A stretch of DNA of 64,000 bases from Clavulina sp. PMI_390. Lineage: Eukaryota > Basidiomycota > Agaricomycetes > Cantharellales > Hydnaceae. Shown here one piece after another: positions 34,435-47,114 of the stretch. Every line of letters begins with the position of its first letter. The stretch's first letter is position 1. The notes beneath the pieces were generated by a model. That model was not told where the DNA came from. It ran no database searches and worked only from the letters and a program-made list of their open reading frames with translations. Both the position numbers and the translations under genes were made by a program. The stretch is taken from NCBI GenBank assembly GCA_015039315.1, contig WIDE01000033.1, positions 248,101-312,100 on the forward strand, written 5' to 3'.

Positions 34435-36629
34435 ATGTTTGATCCCTTTCAGTCGTCGCCTTTTCCTGCCGTCCGGAGACCTGTCGTAGTGGGTGAGTTG
34501 TTGTTGAGCGCCCGTCCAATCCAATCTATATTCCATCGACTGAACCCCTCCCGCCCGTAGATCGTGAGGCTTCCAGGGACCACACCATTTACTATTCCAC
34601 AGTATCTGACTCAGATAGCAGCGGTGCAGAGCACCGATTCCCCAAATCCGCCACCTCCTCGCGTGTCGGCAAGTATCAGCCCCCACACCGCAAAAGCGGT
34701 GCCGCTTCTCCTACGTCCACCAACGACCTCGGGATCAGTGTCAAACCCGGCGTAGGCACCTCCTCCTCCCCCCCGTCCTCCACCTCATCCTCCTCTCCGC
34801 CATCCTCATCTTCTATCTTCATGTCTTCGTCATATCCACCCCGGACCCCATCAGATGGCGAGTTTGGCATTCCATTGGAGATGTTTGGCCATCACGATCC
34901 CATCATCCTCCAGTCTTTGATGGGCGACCTTAATCTCACCACGCCATCGAGCCCAGCCACGAGCGCATCGGGATCTACAGTCACCACGAAGCAGTGTAAG
35001 CTCGCCAGCCGCTTTCTTAGTTGCTTTTTTACCAACGATGACTAACCACACTTCTCGTCATTTCTTCTTCTTCTCTCCCTCATACCATGCCTTCCCTTCT
35101 CTCAGCCGACAAGCAGTGCTATGTCTACTTCCGCACTGGACATTGCGCAAAAGGCGCCATGTGCCCCTAGTACGTCCCCACCCGTCTTCCGTCAATGACG
35201 CATCTTAGACCCATAAACTGACTCCTGTCCCCATCATCAGCAAACACGAGGAAGTTGCCCCTCCCACGAGCACCGTGAAGCACTTCGATCCCAGGTCCCA
35301 CCCGAGCTACCGAAGTGCGTCCTCCTGTCCTGCCTCCTGTTCCCCATTCGGTGAAGCTCATCGTATTCTTCCACAGCTAAGCCATGCTATCCGTTCATCT
35401 ATGGTCAATGCTCCAAGGGCGATGAATGCACATTGTATGTCTTGTTCACTCCACCCTGCCTTCCCTTCTAGTGGTGCTCACATTGCATTTCCGCACCCCA
35501 CCAGCAAACATGAGATTCCGTCACAGCAGGTTCTGACGACGATGACCCCTGCTGCCACAGAGCCCGTCACGGCGGGAGCCCCCGAATATCGCAGTACGTG
35601 TCTCGTTGCTCCCATGTCCTTCGTCGGGATTTTTCCTCATGTTTCCGCCCCACAGCCAAAGAGTGCAAATGGTTCAACTCTCCAGGTGGATGCTGGTACG
35701 GCGACTCGTGCAAGTTCAAGCACTCCACCACGGGTGCACCGACTGCTGCGCCGTCCAAACCTTCTCATCTGCCCGTAAGCGGCGGCGTCTCTCTCAGCTC
35801 CATCTCCACCAAAGTTGATATGGAGAACATCCCCGTGAATGCTCAGCCTCCTCTCTCGCGTGGTACGTACCTTGCTCTCTATATCTCGGCCTTTTATCCG
35901 TATACTCAAGCCCGTCCGCCGCCCTTTTTCTGCAGCACGAGTTTGTGCCATGTACCTCCGTGGCGCCTGCCCCAATGGCGACCTCTGCAACTATTCGCAT
36001 CCTCCTCTTTCGCCCGAGTCGCCAACATCGCCGCGCACACTTGTGTCTCCCCAGTCGACCGGCCGTCTCTCCGCTGCGCAGGAGACGTTCCCTCTTGATG
36101 TTGCTTTCGCTTCTTTCCTTCCTCGCCACGCTCAAACCTTGCCGTCCCCAATCACCCCGCAACGGCACTCGCACCACGCCTTCTCGCTGCCTCTCTATTC
36201 TAGTGCTTCTCGTTCGCCTAATAATTCGCTCGACATCCCCATCACACCCACCATGACCTCGAGCTTCTCGTCTGCTACGTCATCTTCCGTGTCTGCCTCG
36301 CCCACTTCGAGCCTTATGGCCTCGCCGCCCGAGGCATTTTACAATCGCCGGTACAGCGAGACGCACGATGAGGAGGTCGAGGCTGTCCTGGGTGGTCGCG
36401 GCATGAAGTACGGTGCTATCGGCACGGGCATTCCCTCGTACACTAATGAGCCGGTGTCGCTCGTGCACGAGATCTACACCTACGATGATGATGACGATGA
36501 CGAGGTTATCGTCTATATGCGTGAGTCGAGCATCCCGCGGCTTCCTTGCTTCTTCCGAAGCACGTCATGCTGATGCACTGCTTTTCGACGCCAGCCCACG
36601 CCTCGCCTGCGCATCCCATGCATGCGTGA
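34435..36629 (+). CDS. CCCH zinc-finger protein with four fingers
   Basis: Nine exons (34435-34492, 34561-34995, 35106-35169, 35241-35314, 35377-35434, 35505-35593, 35656-35862, 35936-36520, 36595-36629) give 534 aa. Four CCCH fingers have good spacing: CX8CX5CX3H (CYVYFRTGHCAKGAMCPYKH), CX7CX5CX3H (CYPFIYGQCSKGDECTFKH), CX8CX5CX3H (CKWFNSPGGCWYGDSCKFKH) and CX7CX5CX3H (CAMYLRGACPNGDLCNYSH). The flanks are Ser/Pro-rich and an acidic DDDDDDE run is near the end. CCCH proteins of this layout usually bind RNA; the target is unknown. Introns cut fingers 1 and 2 at the same place (before KH). The last intron is optional: reading through ends at 36573. Confidence 0.8.
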
Positions 36630-39600
36630 TCTTGGACTTTTTGCTCCAGCACAGCTTGTGAACCATCTACATTCTATATCATCTATTTCGCTTGTTTTTT
36701 TTTTTCCTGCATCATCGCTTTTCTCTTGGTCCTTTTTTCTTTTCCTCTTTTCCCCCTTCCCGTCAAAATAGTCTTTGGTATTTTTCGCACGCACATCAAC
36801 GCGCCGTTGTTTTCCCGCCTCGCACGTCTCAGGTCTCTCGTCTCTTCTCCCGCCCGGCCCTTCGCATATCCTCCCGCCTTGCAAAAAAATCACTCCCGCT
36901 ATTCCCCCTTTAGTCCGCTTGACTTGATTGATTTCCTGATTTTTGGTGCTTTTCGTGCTGCTGCTTATTGTGATTGTTTTTTCTGTCTCTGTCTCCCCCC
37001 TGTCTGTGACTCTATCTATTCTCGCGTTGTTGTTCTTTCGACTCTGGTTCCTCGTTTTTTTTTTTCTCGCGTCCATCATCCATCCATCCATCCACACATA
37101 CTTTGTGCATCAATTTGTCGCTCCGGTCACATTCCATCCATTATATTCCCTCATTGCGCATTGGGACGGCAATCGTCGACGGATATAATCGTTCCATGAT
37201 CCGTCCATGACCTGTCCCAATTGTCGTGCGTGATACCCCCGCAACTATCTCCGCAGCTTGGTCGTTTGGCTCTCTCAACTTGGTCCTGTTCTTCTTGCTA
37301 TTGACTCTTGCTACTTGACTATCCGCTTCCCTTCCATCCATCCCCCTTTTTTCTTCGCCGTCCGCGGTGTTCTCGCTTGCTTTGCTATTACTGATTTTAC
37401 TAGCCTTGTGGGTTTCCTTTTTCCCCTTTCTTCTTGCCCCTTCTTCCTCTTCCTCTTGTTCTTGCTCAGCCCTCCGCGCTCAGTCTCGACGAGGCGCACG
37501 AATGAACGAACGAACGATACGAACGAAACAAAAACTTCTTTTTTTCGCCTTGCCCTTAAACACAAATTCCGCGACGATTTTGTACCACTAATACTACGAA
37601 CGAACGAACGAAAATCGTGATGCAATAGAATCCTGACTTTACTTCTCATACTTCTCCGTGGTCGCTCGAATCGCAGAATCCGCTCACACACACTGTATGA
37701 TGATGAAGATGATGATGATGCACATCCATTACAGTCTCATCATCGATTTCACACCCCCTGACGGTCGGACTCATTTTTTTCGATTCACGTGTGAGACATA
37801 AGGAGAGGCAGGGTCACACCGCACCACACAGGCCCAAGTCATTATTGTCAAAACAATTAATTGTCAATTTATTAGGCCTGTGCGCGCAGTGTATGTAATT
37901 ATATTGTTCCTCGAGCTTCGATCTTCAATATCGAGCGCCCACGCTCGCTCGCTCTGTTCGAAGCCGGCGCGCGAACACAAAAGTGAATTGCAATGATGGC
38001 GCGGGGTCTATTACCTAGTACAATTGGCTGTGCGCTTCCATCCATGGGTACAATTTGGAACTATAGCCTTTGTTGTCGTTGTTGTTGGGAACGGATGAAA
38101 TAACACGTATCGCATCGCATATACATAGCATCGGTGCGCGTGTCACTATAGCACACACATGATATACACCTGGTGATGCTGATGATGTGCCGGCTGCTAT
38201 GGAGTTGTCTGTGTGGCGGAACGGGAGAGAAAGAGGGAGAAACGCGAACAGCCGAGAGTCAGGGATGTGAAATGAAAGCCACGGGGCTGGACTGAGCGCG
38301 AGTTAATGATGAGCCAGGGATTCCATGATTCAGACGGCCCTGAGTGGGCACGAGGCTAAGCACCTCCACAGTAGCGGGGCGAGGGGTTAGTTCCCGCAGC
38401 AACAGGAAAAAAAAATGCAGTTCGTGGAGTGTCTGTGTGTGTGCTTGTGGCATACCCGCAGATTAGCGGCCAAAGGAGTTCCTCCACCAAGGCCGCCGAG
38501 ATGATAATAACTAATAGGGGTGTATATATACATGAGTCTGGAGTCCAGGGGGGCTCGGAAGCCCAGATCGAAGCTCGTGGATCGATATCGAGAACAGCGC
38601 TTCCTTCCTTCCTTACTGCAGGTCAAATAGTGCAACTTCGCCCTTCGCGTATATTGATTGTCATAACGTACGAGGAGCCGCCTGCAACCGACGAGACACG
38701 ATGTGCAGATGAATCCCAAAAAGGGTCGCTGCGGTTCTCCGCTGTGATTCTGCTGTGTCTAGACGGCGCACTCGGATCAATTGTGGATCCAGCTGTCAGA
38801 ATCAATGGAGGAGGGGCGCTGGGGGTCGCTGGAGATGCTGTGGAGATGTGCAGACGATTGTCCAGATCTGCCTAGTCACTCCAACCAAAGACCTTGATGG
38901 AACTTGCCTAACTTGGCTGACAGTCCAGGTTTGCAAAGAAGATTCCCGGAGGACCGAAAAAAATATTGACATTTTTAATATGTCAACGGGGGAGGCGACT
39001 TGCGATTCCGAGGTAGAAACGAGTGAGGGATGTAGGGGATCGATGGAATGGGGTGTATATTACTACAGGCACTTGAGCAGAGAATAATAAAACGACGAAA
39101 GGAGAGCCGAGCGGATTGCAGTGTTCATAGTCCGTAAGGTGGGGTAAGAGATGCCAAGTGGGGCATCCTTCATCGCCGTTCAAGGATCCGCCTGACTGTG
39201 CTGGACGCCCTAAATGCCCGGATTTACGGCGCCGGCCTCAGGGGATGCATGAAAGATTTGTATCGACTTTCACGAAGCAACGGAGTGGCGCGGGCCCGTT
39301 TCAACCTGCGTACAGGTTGGCAAGCCAGCATCGATCGCCACTCAACGATAATCAAAGCCGCTAGATGCCATATTGGGCTAGACGAGGGGAATGAGGACAT
39401 TCCAACGAAAGTTGCGGAGTTTAGAGCCAGCACCTCAATCAATCACAGTGCATCTTGCATAGATGGCCCACTCGGCTAACGATTAGACCGCGGTCCACAA
39501 GGCACGAATGACCCCACAATTCCGTTGGTGTGGGACTTGGGAGTCAGAAATGTAGTCATATACCAGGAAAACCTAAATTGGTTGTAAGCGAGTCATGCTG

Positions 39601-40339
39601 GGAGTATGGATCAGACTTACACTCTGTAGCATCATCATCTGAGGCTTATCACCGACGTAGCTCCCACCAGACAACCACAGAGGGGGATCTTTCCAAGTCC
39701 CAAGGAGATCGAGAAGCGCACAAGGCGAGGAGAAGCACGCTTGGATATAGAGGAGTATTTGCCCATCTAGGGCGATTTTCCATGAACAGGCTGAACTGTG
39801 ACAGTATTGTGACCTTTCGCAAGCCGGAGGGAGTCGGATTAGCTACTTTGTCAGCTTGTGGTCTAGTAATACGAGAAATAGGTTTGTCATTGACTTTTAA
39901 ATTCTATTTAGTACTTATTACCCGAATTTCAGAACAGTGGAAAAAGAAAAGCGCGATCGCATTGTTCAGCTTGTCCGTTGCAGGGCCATGAAGCGGTCAC
40001 GAAAATCAAACGATGTGAGTGACTTGATCAAAAATGCCATTTCTTTCGATGTGAATGGAATCTCCTAGATATATCGGTGCACTGAGGGCAAAATCCCTTT
40101 GTCTTTTAACAAGGAGACACCGCAGATTAGGAACAACCTGGTGCGGTTGTTCATCCGATGTTGACATCTGTTGACTCGCCCCGATGAATTCCTATTGAGG
40201 TCGCTCGCGCCACCTTGTTTCCGAGAAACAAGTCCGAAAGAGAACGTACCCAGTTATTCGCATAGTGGTCCTGCTCTGCACCTATCTACTACGCTTTTGC
40301 TTTGCTTTCTTGGTTATCATTATTCCTATCTAAATCATC
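36630..40339. other. 3.7-kb intergenic region, low-complexity in its first half
   Basis: From 36690 to about 37480 the plus strand is strongly T/C-rich with homopyrimidine runs, then tetranucleotide repeats; the rest is mixed sequence. I see no recognisable protein, RNA gene or transposon end. Frames of up to about 150 codons near 38.4-38.9 kb and 39.5-40.0 kb have no recognisable motifs and were not called. Confidence 0.5.
37498..37613. repeat. GAAC-type tetranucleotide repeats
   Basis: Two short arrays of (GAAC)n at about 37500-37527 and 37595-37611, in a pyrimidine/purine-biased stretch. A (CATC)n tract lies at about 37074-37095 and a GAT tract near 37697-37722. Confidence 0.6.
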
Positions 40340-43300
40340 ATGCTGCCATTCTGCTCTAAACTACTTGCCGGCCTATACGAGTTACCCAAACGCGCAAAGC
40401 GCAAGGTCTTTACAAAGAAGATTCAATTGACGGATACCCAAAGTCTCTCGGCCAAATCATCTGGGTCAACTCTGGCTGATGATGAAACCGAGCGAATCGA
40501 CGTCGAGACATTGGCAGATCGAGACGGGAGTACGTTCACCATCGTTGAATGCGAGTCTGATTTTGTGATAACTGACGTTATTATGGGTCTCATTAGATCC
40601 CCCTCGAGGCTTGAAACGATCCGGAAGCAGCCTAAGCGTGGAATCCAATGCATGTGGGCACAATAAAGGCAGTGGCGGTCGCGCCTCATTACTATCCGAT
40701 GACCGAAGGAAGAGGCAACGCCGAGATGAAGAAATTGAGATTAACCAGACGATATCAAACCTTCCTCTCCCTCAAGTGCTGTCATCTACCCCGAGTGCAT
40801 CGCGTAGCATCTCCTCTGAGCGCTCATCGTGTCAGGCTCGCGTATCTTCTTCAAGTCTCATCATGCCACCAAATCTACCAGCTAGACCAGCCGGGTCCAC
40901 TCCATCTCATGCTAGTGAGTCTCTTCGATGTCTCGGCCATGAAAAGATCAAGTTCCTAATCCTTATTCTATTCAGCTACGGGGGAACTGAGCAAGTCGCC
41001 CTCAACGAGGAAACGTCCCAAATTATCATCTCCGGGTGAGTAGGAGGACTATCTAGAATATCTTATGGTGCCTTAACTTTACAATCATCTCTAGCATCTA
41101 GCGACAGCCGTGCACCCCCACCTAACGCCGCTGTACCAATAACCCGGTCCCCAGTAGTCGAAGTCAACCCCGCAGTCCCTGCCGAAACACCCCAGTCCCC
41201 ACCTTCTGTTCCGCTCTCTCTTCCTGAGCGCACCCTGGCGCCCAATGGGGAAGCAACACGGGTCGAAGTAGCATATTCCAAATTCTATTCGGAAGTACTT
41301 GCTTCTCCAGAACATCGTGATGCCATCGAAGCTATGGCAAGAATGATCATCAAAACTCACGCATGGGATAAAGCCTATGCTCGCTACCATGTGGAAGCTA
41401 GAGACATGTGGCCGTCGAATGGAAGGCGCAAGAATCGCATGGCCGAGTTACTGAACACGATCCAGGCTGAGGCGCATCGATGCGGCCTCCCAGCGCCAGT
41501 GAGGCATGAGATCAGCTTTGCACGGCACGACGAAAAGGGATTTGATGAGCATGACCCGAGAGTGGCCACTGATGAACGCGGTATGCTTCTTGAAGCTCGT
41601 ATCCGCTCATTTATATTTTTCTGAATATGGAATGCAGATCCCGAGGTGCATTACCGCTTTACCCGCCACTGGGAACCATGGCAAGGTATGAGGCGTCGTC
41701 ACTTAACAAAGTCTAAAACTTATTCGTTTCCTACAGAGCAAGCAACAGAGCCGTGCTTCGGCACAGTACCTTCCCCCTCTGGCGATTCGATTTCTGCTTG
41801 GCGTAGAGCCGTATGTCTGGTTGGAGCCAGGGTGCGGAAGGAGTTCACCTCCCCTGCTGAGTCTCACATTTCCCCACTAGCAGGTGGAAAGCGGAAACGT
41901 TCCGGTTCACTGGCTGGATCCTCTTATTCCTCTTCAGGTTCGTCTTCCTCATCGCCATCTCCTCGCCCTTCCCGGTATGAAAGGGACGATGAGCCGCCAC
42001 CACGCAAACGATATCGTATCAAGGGTCTGGGTGTCAGTGATCAGCAGGGGCATGACCCTTTACGGGACGACTACGCACGCCTATCCTGGGTCACACTCCA
42101 GCAAGAATACTACGACCCTCCCAACTGGGACGACGAGCTCAAGGCCCAAGCCAATCGTGTTTTTCGAGAAACAGGCGGCAATCGGAGCCACATTCTCGGC
42201 ATCTACGCAAATCGGCTGCTTATCCGATTCTGTTTTTTTGACCGCGCCGGATTGGTATACACCGTTCCTTTGGATCTCCGGAAGAGCGAGGACGCAGCGC
42301 GGTTCGTGGCTGGGGTTATCTCTATGTCGTATTTGGATGCCGCCGGTCTAGGCCTCGAACGGTACTTGCTCCGTGCCTCCTCCTCTGCTGAAGCAGAAAC
42401 AGAGAGCGTCCGCCTCCAGCAAAAACAAGGGCTGTTCCTCGACGTCGGTGACGCCACTTTCCACACTGACAAACTAATCCATGCCGAAGCAATCTGCGGA
42501 CGAGGGACCGTCGTCTGGGAAGCTTCGCCAGCTACTCCTGATGCAACTGGACAACCTATTCCAGCATCCTTCGATGGTGTGCCCCAGGAAGTTGTCCTCA
42601 AGATGTCCTGGCAGGTTGTCGGGATGCGATCGGAAGATGAGATGCTCAAGCTCGCTGAGGAGCGTGGCGTGCAAGGGATCGCCCGTGTCTACCGCTCACA
42701 AGTCATCACTCGACTGAGTGATGGCATCCGAGGTCGCCTTGTCCCATCTTCGATGTATGCTGACCGAGAGTTGAGAGTCCAAGTTTCAGGCCCTCGTGCG
42801 AGGCCACTCTATGAGGTCAAGGACCTCGACACTTTCAAAGCTGGATACATCTCACTATTGCATGGTGCGCATATCTCTGGGGTCACTTTGCTACGTAACT
42901 AACTCATTTTGTTACCTCCTCGCAGCCCATCACGAACTATACACCAAGACGGGCATTCTCCACCGCGACATTAGTCCCAACAACCTTATGGTCAACCGAA
43001 ACAACCCACGAGAAGCCATACTCATCGATCTTGACATTGCAGCTCGAGTGAATGACGAGGGTGACCCAGTTGATGGACAACATCTCCCTGTGGCAGGAAC
43101 GTTGGCATTCCGAGCCTTTGACCTACTCTACCCCACCCGACCCCTGAAGGCGTACTATCGTCATGACCTAGAGTCTTTCTTTTGGTCGCTTTTATGGATC
43201 GCTGACCACTTTCGTAATGGTGTATATGACCCTTATCCCAAGGAGGTTGGGTTGAATCTAGGCTTCGAGGATTCCTGGGAGTACACTCGTATGTTGAGGG

Positions 43301-43509
43301 AAAGTTTCTTCTCCCTCACACTACAAGACATCGATCCCCTTCCTTCAACGCCCATTCATGATGGATGGTTGGTGTCTCAGAGATTGTTTTTGGGGTCAGC
43401 TTATGATAGTTGGCGTTGGCCACCGCCTGAGCAACCCTCCCCCAATGGTTCCACTGCAACTTGGGGCGGACGATTAACCTTTGCTTCATTTATAACTAAT
43501 TTAATGTAA
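40340..43509 (+). CDS. FunK1 fungal-specific protein kinase
   Basis: Exons 40340-40529, 40597-40914, 40976-41035, 41095-41580, 41638-41685, 41737-42864 and 42926-43509 give 937 aa. A Ser/Pro-rich, Lys/Arg-rich N-terminal half precedes the kinase. Kinase landmarks: VVLKMSWQV (ATP-binding Lys), EDEMLKL (helix Glu), HRDISPNN (Asp758, Asn763), and ILIDLDIA (metal-binding Asp in place of DFG), then AGTLAFRAFDLL and HDLESFFWSLLWI, both FunK1 hallmarks. FunK1 kinases are expanded in multicellular basidiomycetes and linked to development, but their substrates are unknown. The stop lies 46 bp from the stop of a diverged relative on the other strand. All catalytic residues are present, so it is probably active. 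Confidence 0.85.
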
Positions 43510-43555
43510 AGCCTGAGGTACAAAGTTTATTTTAGCATAATCTCTAATGTATTTC

Positions 43556-46306
43556 TCAATCGGCGTAAAGATTCTCGTAGGTTGCTTGTGCCTGCATAAA
43601 CATAGAAATCACATCCTCGTCCCTCGTACTACGCCGCTGCAACATGCCCATCAATCCCTTCGTCAGTTTCTCTAACGGGTTCGGATCGATGCCAAGTCCA
43701 CGAGCGAACTGCTTTGCGTACGTGCCGTTCTGCCGCTCGTCTTGTACTAACGTATCTTTCTTTGCTCGGATAGATTTCCAGTCCTTAGATTGAAGCATTT
43801 CTACCGCCGGGTCCTCGATAGCATGGCCAGAAAAGTTGGTCATGAGGTGCAAGTGGAAAGCATGGACCAAAGATTGAAGTGCCTCAGCTTTGGTCGGAAT
43901 CTCTTGGCGATCCATCAACCGATGCGAGGGAAGGTGCGCTGGATCGTCATATACCCTTCGATTGAAGAGCTTGGTAGCCACTGGACGTGGCTGATGTGAG
44001 ACGGCGCTGGTGGACCCCACAGCCTTCACTACATATAACAAGGTCAAAGTCAGAAGTAAAAGGCGACTACTTTACATACGCCGACTGGATTCCAAGATTG
44101 CTGACCCCCACCCTAAGATAGCCCCAGTCGACGGGTCATCACGCCTCACGAGTAGATTGAATAGGTTGACAAACCCAATCCGGACGCCAGCATCATCGCT
44201 CTGAATAATTCCTGGAGATCGCATTAGAAAGAGCAGCAGGAACAATCCGATACAGCTTACCTTTAGCATAGCAGATATAGGCAGATAAAATATTGATGAT
44301 GTTGGTCTCTGAATGGACATATTTCCACCGGCCCTGTAGAACTTGCACCCTTCGAACCATATTGGTTTTCCTAACATGGACCCCAGCCAGACCAGAGAAC
44401 GCAGATATCACAGCCTCCCGCGAGGTACCTTCATCGAAATCGTGGAATATAGAAGACGCCGCTAGTGTAGGAACGCCGGGGACACCACATTCATTCAGGT
44501 ATCGAAGGATTTCGGGCTCTGATACATCCCCTCGGTGCTGATTGAAGAGCATAACTGTGAAGGCCCCCTTCCCCGAACCCTTGGCGTCGAAGAGTTGGCG
44601 GTCAGCACCAAACAGCATTGAAATTGGGAGCTGTCGACGAATGAGAACTGAGCCAGAGTCTGAATCAGGGAGCGGGCTTGGGGCCGGCTTTTCAGCTGCT
44701 AGGGCTGCCTCGAGCGTCACAAGCGGTACGGGAAGCGGTCGCTCGCTGAGATTCGGTCCATAACACATATAGGTGCGATCTCGACCAGTCTCGATTGCCG
44801 CAGCTGGCACAGTGAATACACCAGGGTTCCATGCGAGAGTTTGGACAGCACCATGAGAGGCGAACATGTTGCCTGGTTGGAAGTAGTGCTTCGGTAAAGG
44901 TCCACGTTTGATGTAAGAGAGTGGGGCTTTTTTGAGTTTGGAGAATCTAACTTTCTCCGAGGCGATAAAAAGTTGGAGCTTGACCAGAGCCGAAAGTAGT
45001 TTGTCGGGCTGATTCTCGAAATTGACCTCAGGTGTGCGAATACAGCCAGCGCGGTCAAGGAGAACGACGAAGAAACGGAGACCAATGATGGCGAAACCGG
45101 GTACACAAGAGAGAGTGAGACCTTGAACGGACAGGAGCTGAGAGAGCGAATCGAGAAGTTGTTGGTGGGCAGTAAGTTCAGGAGCACGCTTCGAAGGTGG
45201 TTTGTTGTATGTCGAGTCGGGCAAAGGTTCGGAATCAGAGCCAACGAAGAGTTTGGGGATGTTTGATGACTCGGAGGATTTCAGCTTCATTTCCCCAGCA
45301 AGCAAAGCATCCCTTGCGCGGACAGGCGCCCCTTCATCTTCAACCAGTTTGGCAGCACCTTCGAGGAGAAACATCAAGACGTCGGGGCTAGAGTCCGGTG
45401 AAACATCAGCGTTAGCGCCAGATGTCGAAAGAATCGAAGCTTACAAGCGGATGCAAGGGATATCGCGAAGGCGTCGGTTGTGGGTGTCCATCGTTTGGAC
45501 GTGTAGACCTCCATACTTCTCGTGAAAGTCGGTCAAGGCTGGGTTGACGAAGGCATGGAAAGGTTGATACATCTCGTGCTCAAGCTTCGCTGTTTTGAGG
45601 GATTTAATCATGCATTCGGTAGAATTCTCCTGCGTCTTGACGTAGTCGAGGGCCCATGCATCAATAGTGGTGGGGTCATGGTCGATAAATTGGCACAGGG
45701 CGTTCATGAACGTCGCAAGGTCGGCATCGCATTGTGATGGGTCCTTGGTGGGGCGGCCTGCGTACTGGGTCTTCTCGAAAGCTTCGTCCCTGGTGAGGCT
45801 ATTCGTGAAGTCATGCGTGCCTCTTACAACGCATCCCGATACAGATTCGATGCTGGAGCCAATGAACCGAGCTGGAGTGAATGGTATGAGGATCCGTTTT
45901 CGCAGCTGGTGACTACGAGGAAACTCACTTCTGGGGGCGTCTGTTGCTTCAGCACCGAACGCTAGTGATAAATTAAAGTAATGAACATGAGGTTCGATCG
46001 GATGGTAATATCGTCCAGGAGTTTACCTTCTTCGGCTTTCCTCTTTCCAGAAGATTTGACGGGCTCCACTCCAATAGCTTTTCCGGGGCCTTGTAAATGT
46101 TGGGAGATAACGTCGAGATGTCAGTCGTCCGTATATTCAAGATACCATTGGCCCATCTAGAACCACTAACCTTTCAGTTCCCGAGAGGTGCGAGCGTTAG
46201 CCCGCTCGACCTTGGCTGCTATTTTTGCCGCAAGGGCCGCCAATCGCTCTACATCCTCAGGCTCCAGATCGTCAGTAGCCACAGAACTTTCGCGAGAGCC
46301 CGTCAT
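43556..46306 (-). CDS. FunK1-like pseudokinase
   Basis: Exons 46306-46171, 46089-46027, 45961-45445, 45387-44261, 44211-44080 and 44028-43556 give 815 aa in one frame. It aligns with FunK1: AFTVMLFNQH matches VVLKMSW, EPEILRYLNECGVPGVPTL matches EDEMLKLAEERGVQGIARV, FVNLFNLLVRRDDP matches SPNNLMVNRNNP, and ILGWGSAI matches ILIDLDIA. The ATP lysine is replaced by Met, the catalytic HRD by QSDD, and the DLD by GWG. The frame is intact, so this is a kept, diverged protein rather than a decayed gene, probably binding rather than phosphorylating. The start is the ATG before TGSRESSVATDD; upstream sequence gives no better one. Confidence 0.72.
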
Positions 46307-47114
46307 CGCTGCAGGCGGGTCGTAACAGGGCCAAGTAGATGGTGGTGGTCGTGGCGTGGTCAAGGAGTACAATGGAGCGAAAGAGCTTTTAGTGGGCTCA
46401 TATCGAGACAAAGATCCTTGTGGACCACACCCCGTGCAAAGAGCATCTCGGACAAACGCCGTGACAAAGAGGTAGTGTGCCCTGACCACAGCCGGTATTA
46501 CAAGAGACATTTAAGACGAAATATTAGCGTCCGTAGTGATTGGGAATATCGAGAAGGGGCCTGTACCCACGAAAAGCGCGACCAGCGATAGCTTGGAAGC
46601 TCGTCTCCTAAACCACCTTGTACTCTTGGCTTCGACCCGTGTTCGTCCCAGCTGAGCCACATAAGATATAAGGGCATCTCTGGCCACTTCGCTGGACGGC
46701 ATTATTTCCTCGACTTCGTATACGACTGAGCTGGTATGTGGAACGCATGTGCATTCATTAGGAGGTGATTGCAGCCTAATCTTGCCATGGATTGGCAACG
46801 CAGCTGGAAATAAGTCTAAGTTGTTACTTTTTTGGAGCGAAGCGATGTATAACTAACAAGAATGATAACACTCAGCTTCGATCTGACAAGCCAAGCAAAA
46901 CCGAGCGACGGCCTAAGCGCGGCACACCTCAGGGTCCTATCAAGCATTCCGCCCAAGCGCTATCTGTCTCCCTCTCGCGGGAGTTCCATATTGCGGTCTA
47001 ACAAATATAAGATCACGTCAGTAAAATGACGCACAAAGGGACGCGAAGGTTGTGAGACACATTTGTTTACATGTGTTGTCGTGGCAACTCGGGATAACTC
47101 AACTGCTCGATCCA
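46307..47114. other. Intergenic, no supported gene
   Basis: Sits between the divergently placed pseudokinase gene and BTB-like paralogue C. Minus-strand frames up to about 100 codons show no family signature. CACGTCAG and TGACGC sites lie at about 47013-47032 upstream of the BTB start. Confidence 0.45.

Noticed and set aside
36513..37097. Long minus-strand Lys/Glu-rich frames
   Set aside because: They arise from the pyrimidine-rich strand of a low-complexity region, which gives purine-rich codons by composition alone.
38429..38875. Plus-strand frame of about 148 codons
   Set aside because: No recognisable motif; mixed composition and lack of plausible splice partners make it noise.
39430..39500. 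tRNA-like A-box (TTAGCCGAGTGGG) on the minus strand
   Set aside because: No B-box (GGTTCGAxTCC) and no foldable acceptor or anticodon stem was found downstream, so it is probably chance or a very old remnant.
46340..46450. Minus-strand frame reading GVVHKDLCLDMSPL, resembling a kinase catalytic loop
   Set aside because: Frame is short, lacks other kinase motifs and overlaps the leader of the pseudokinase in another frame; treated as chance.
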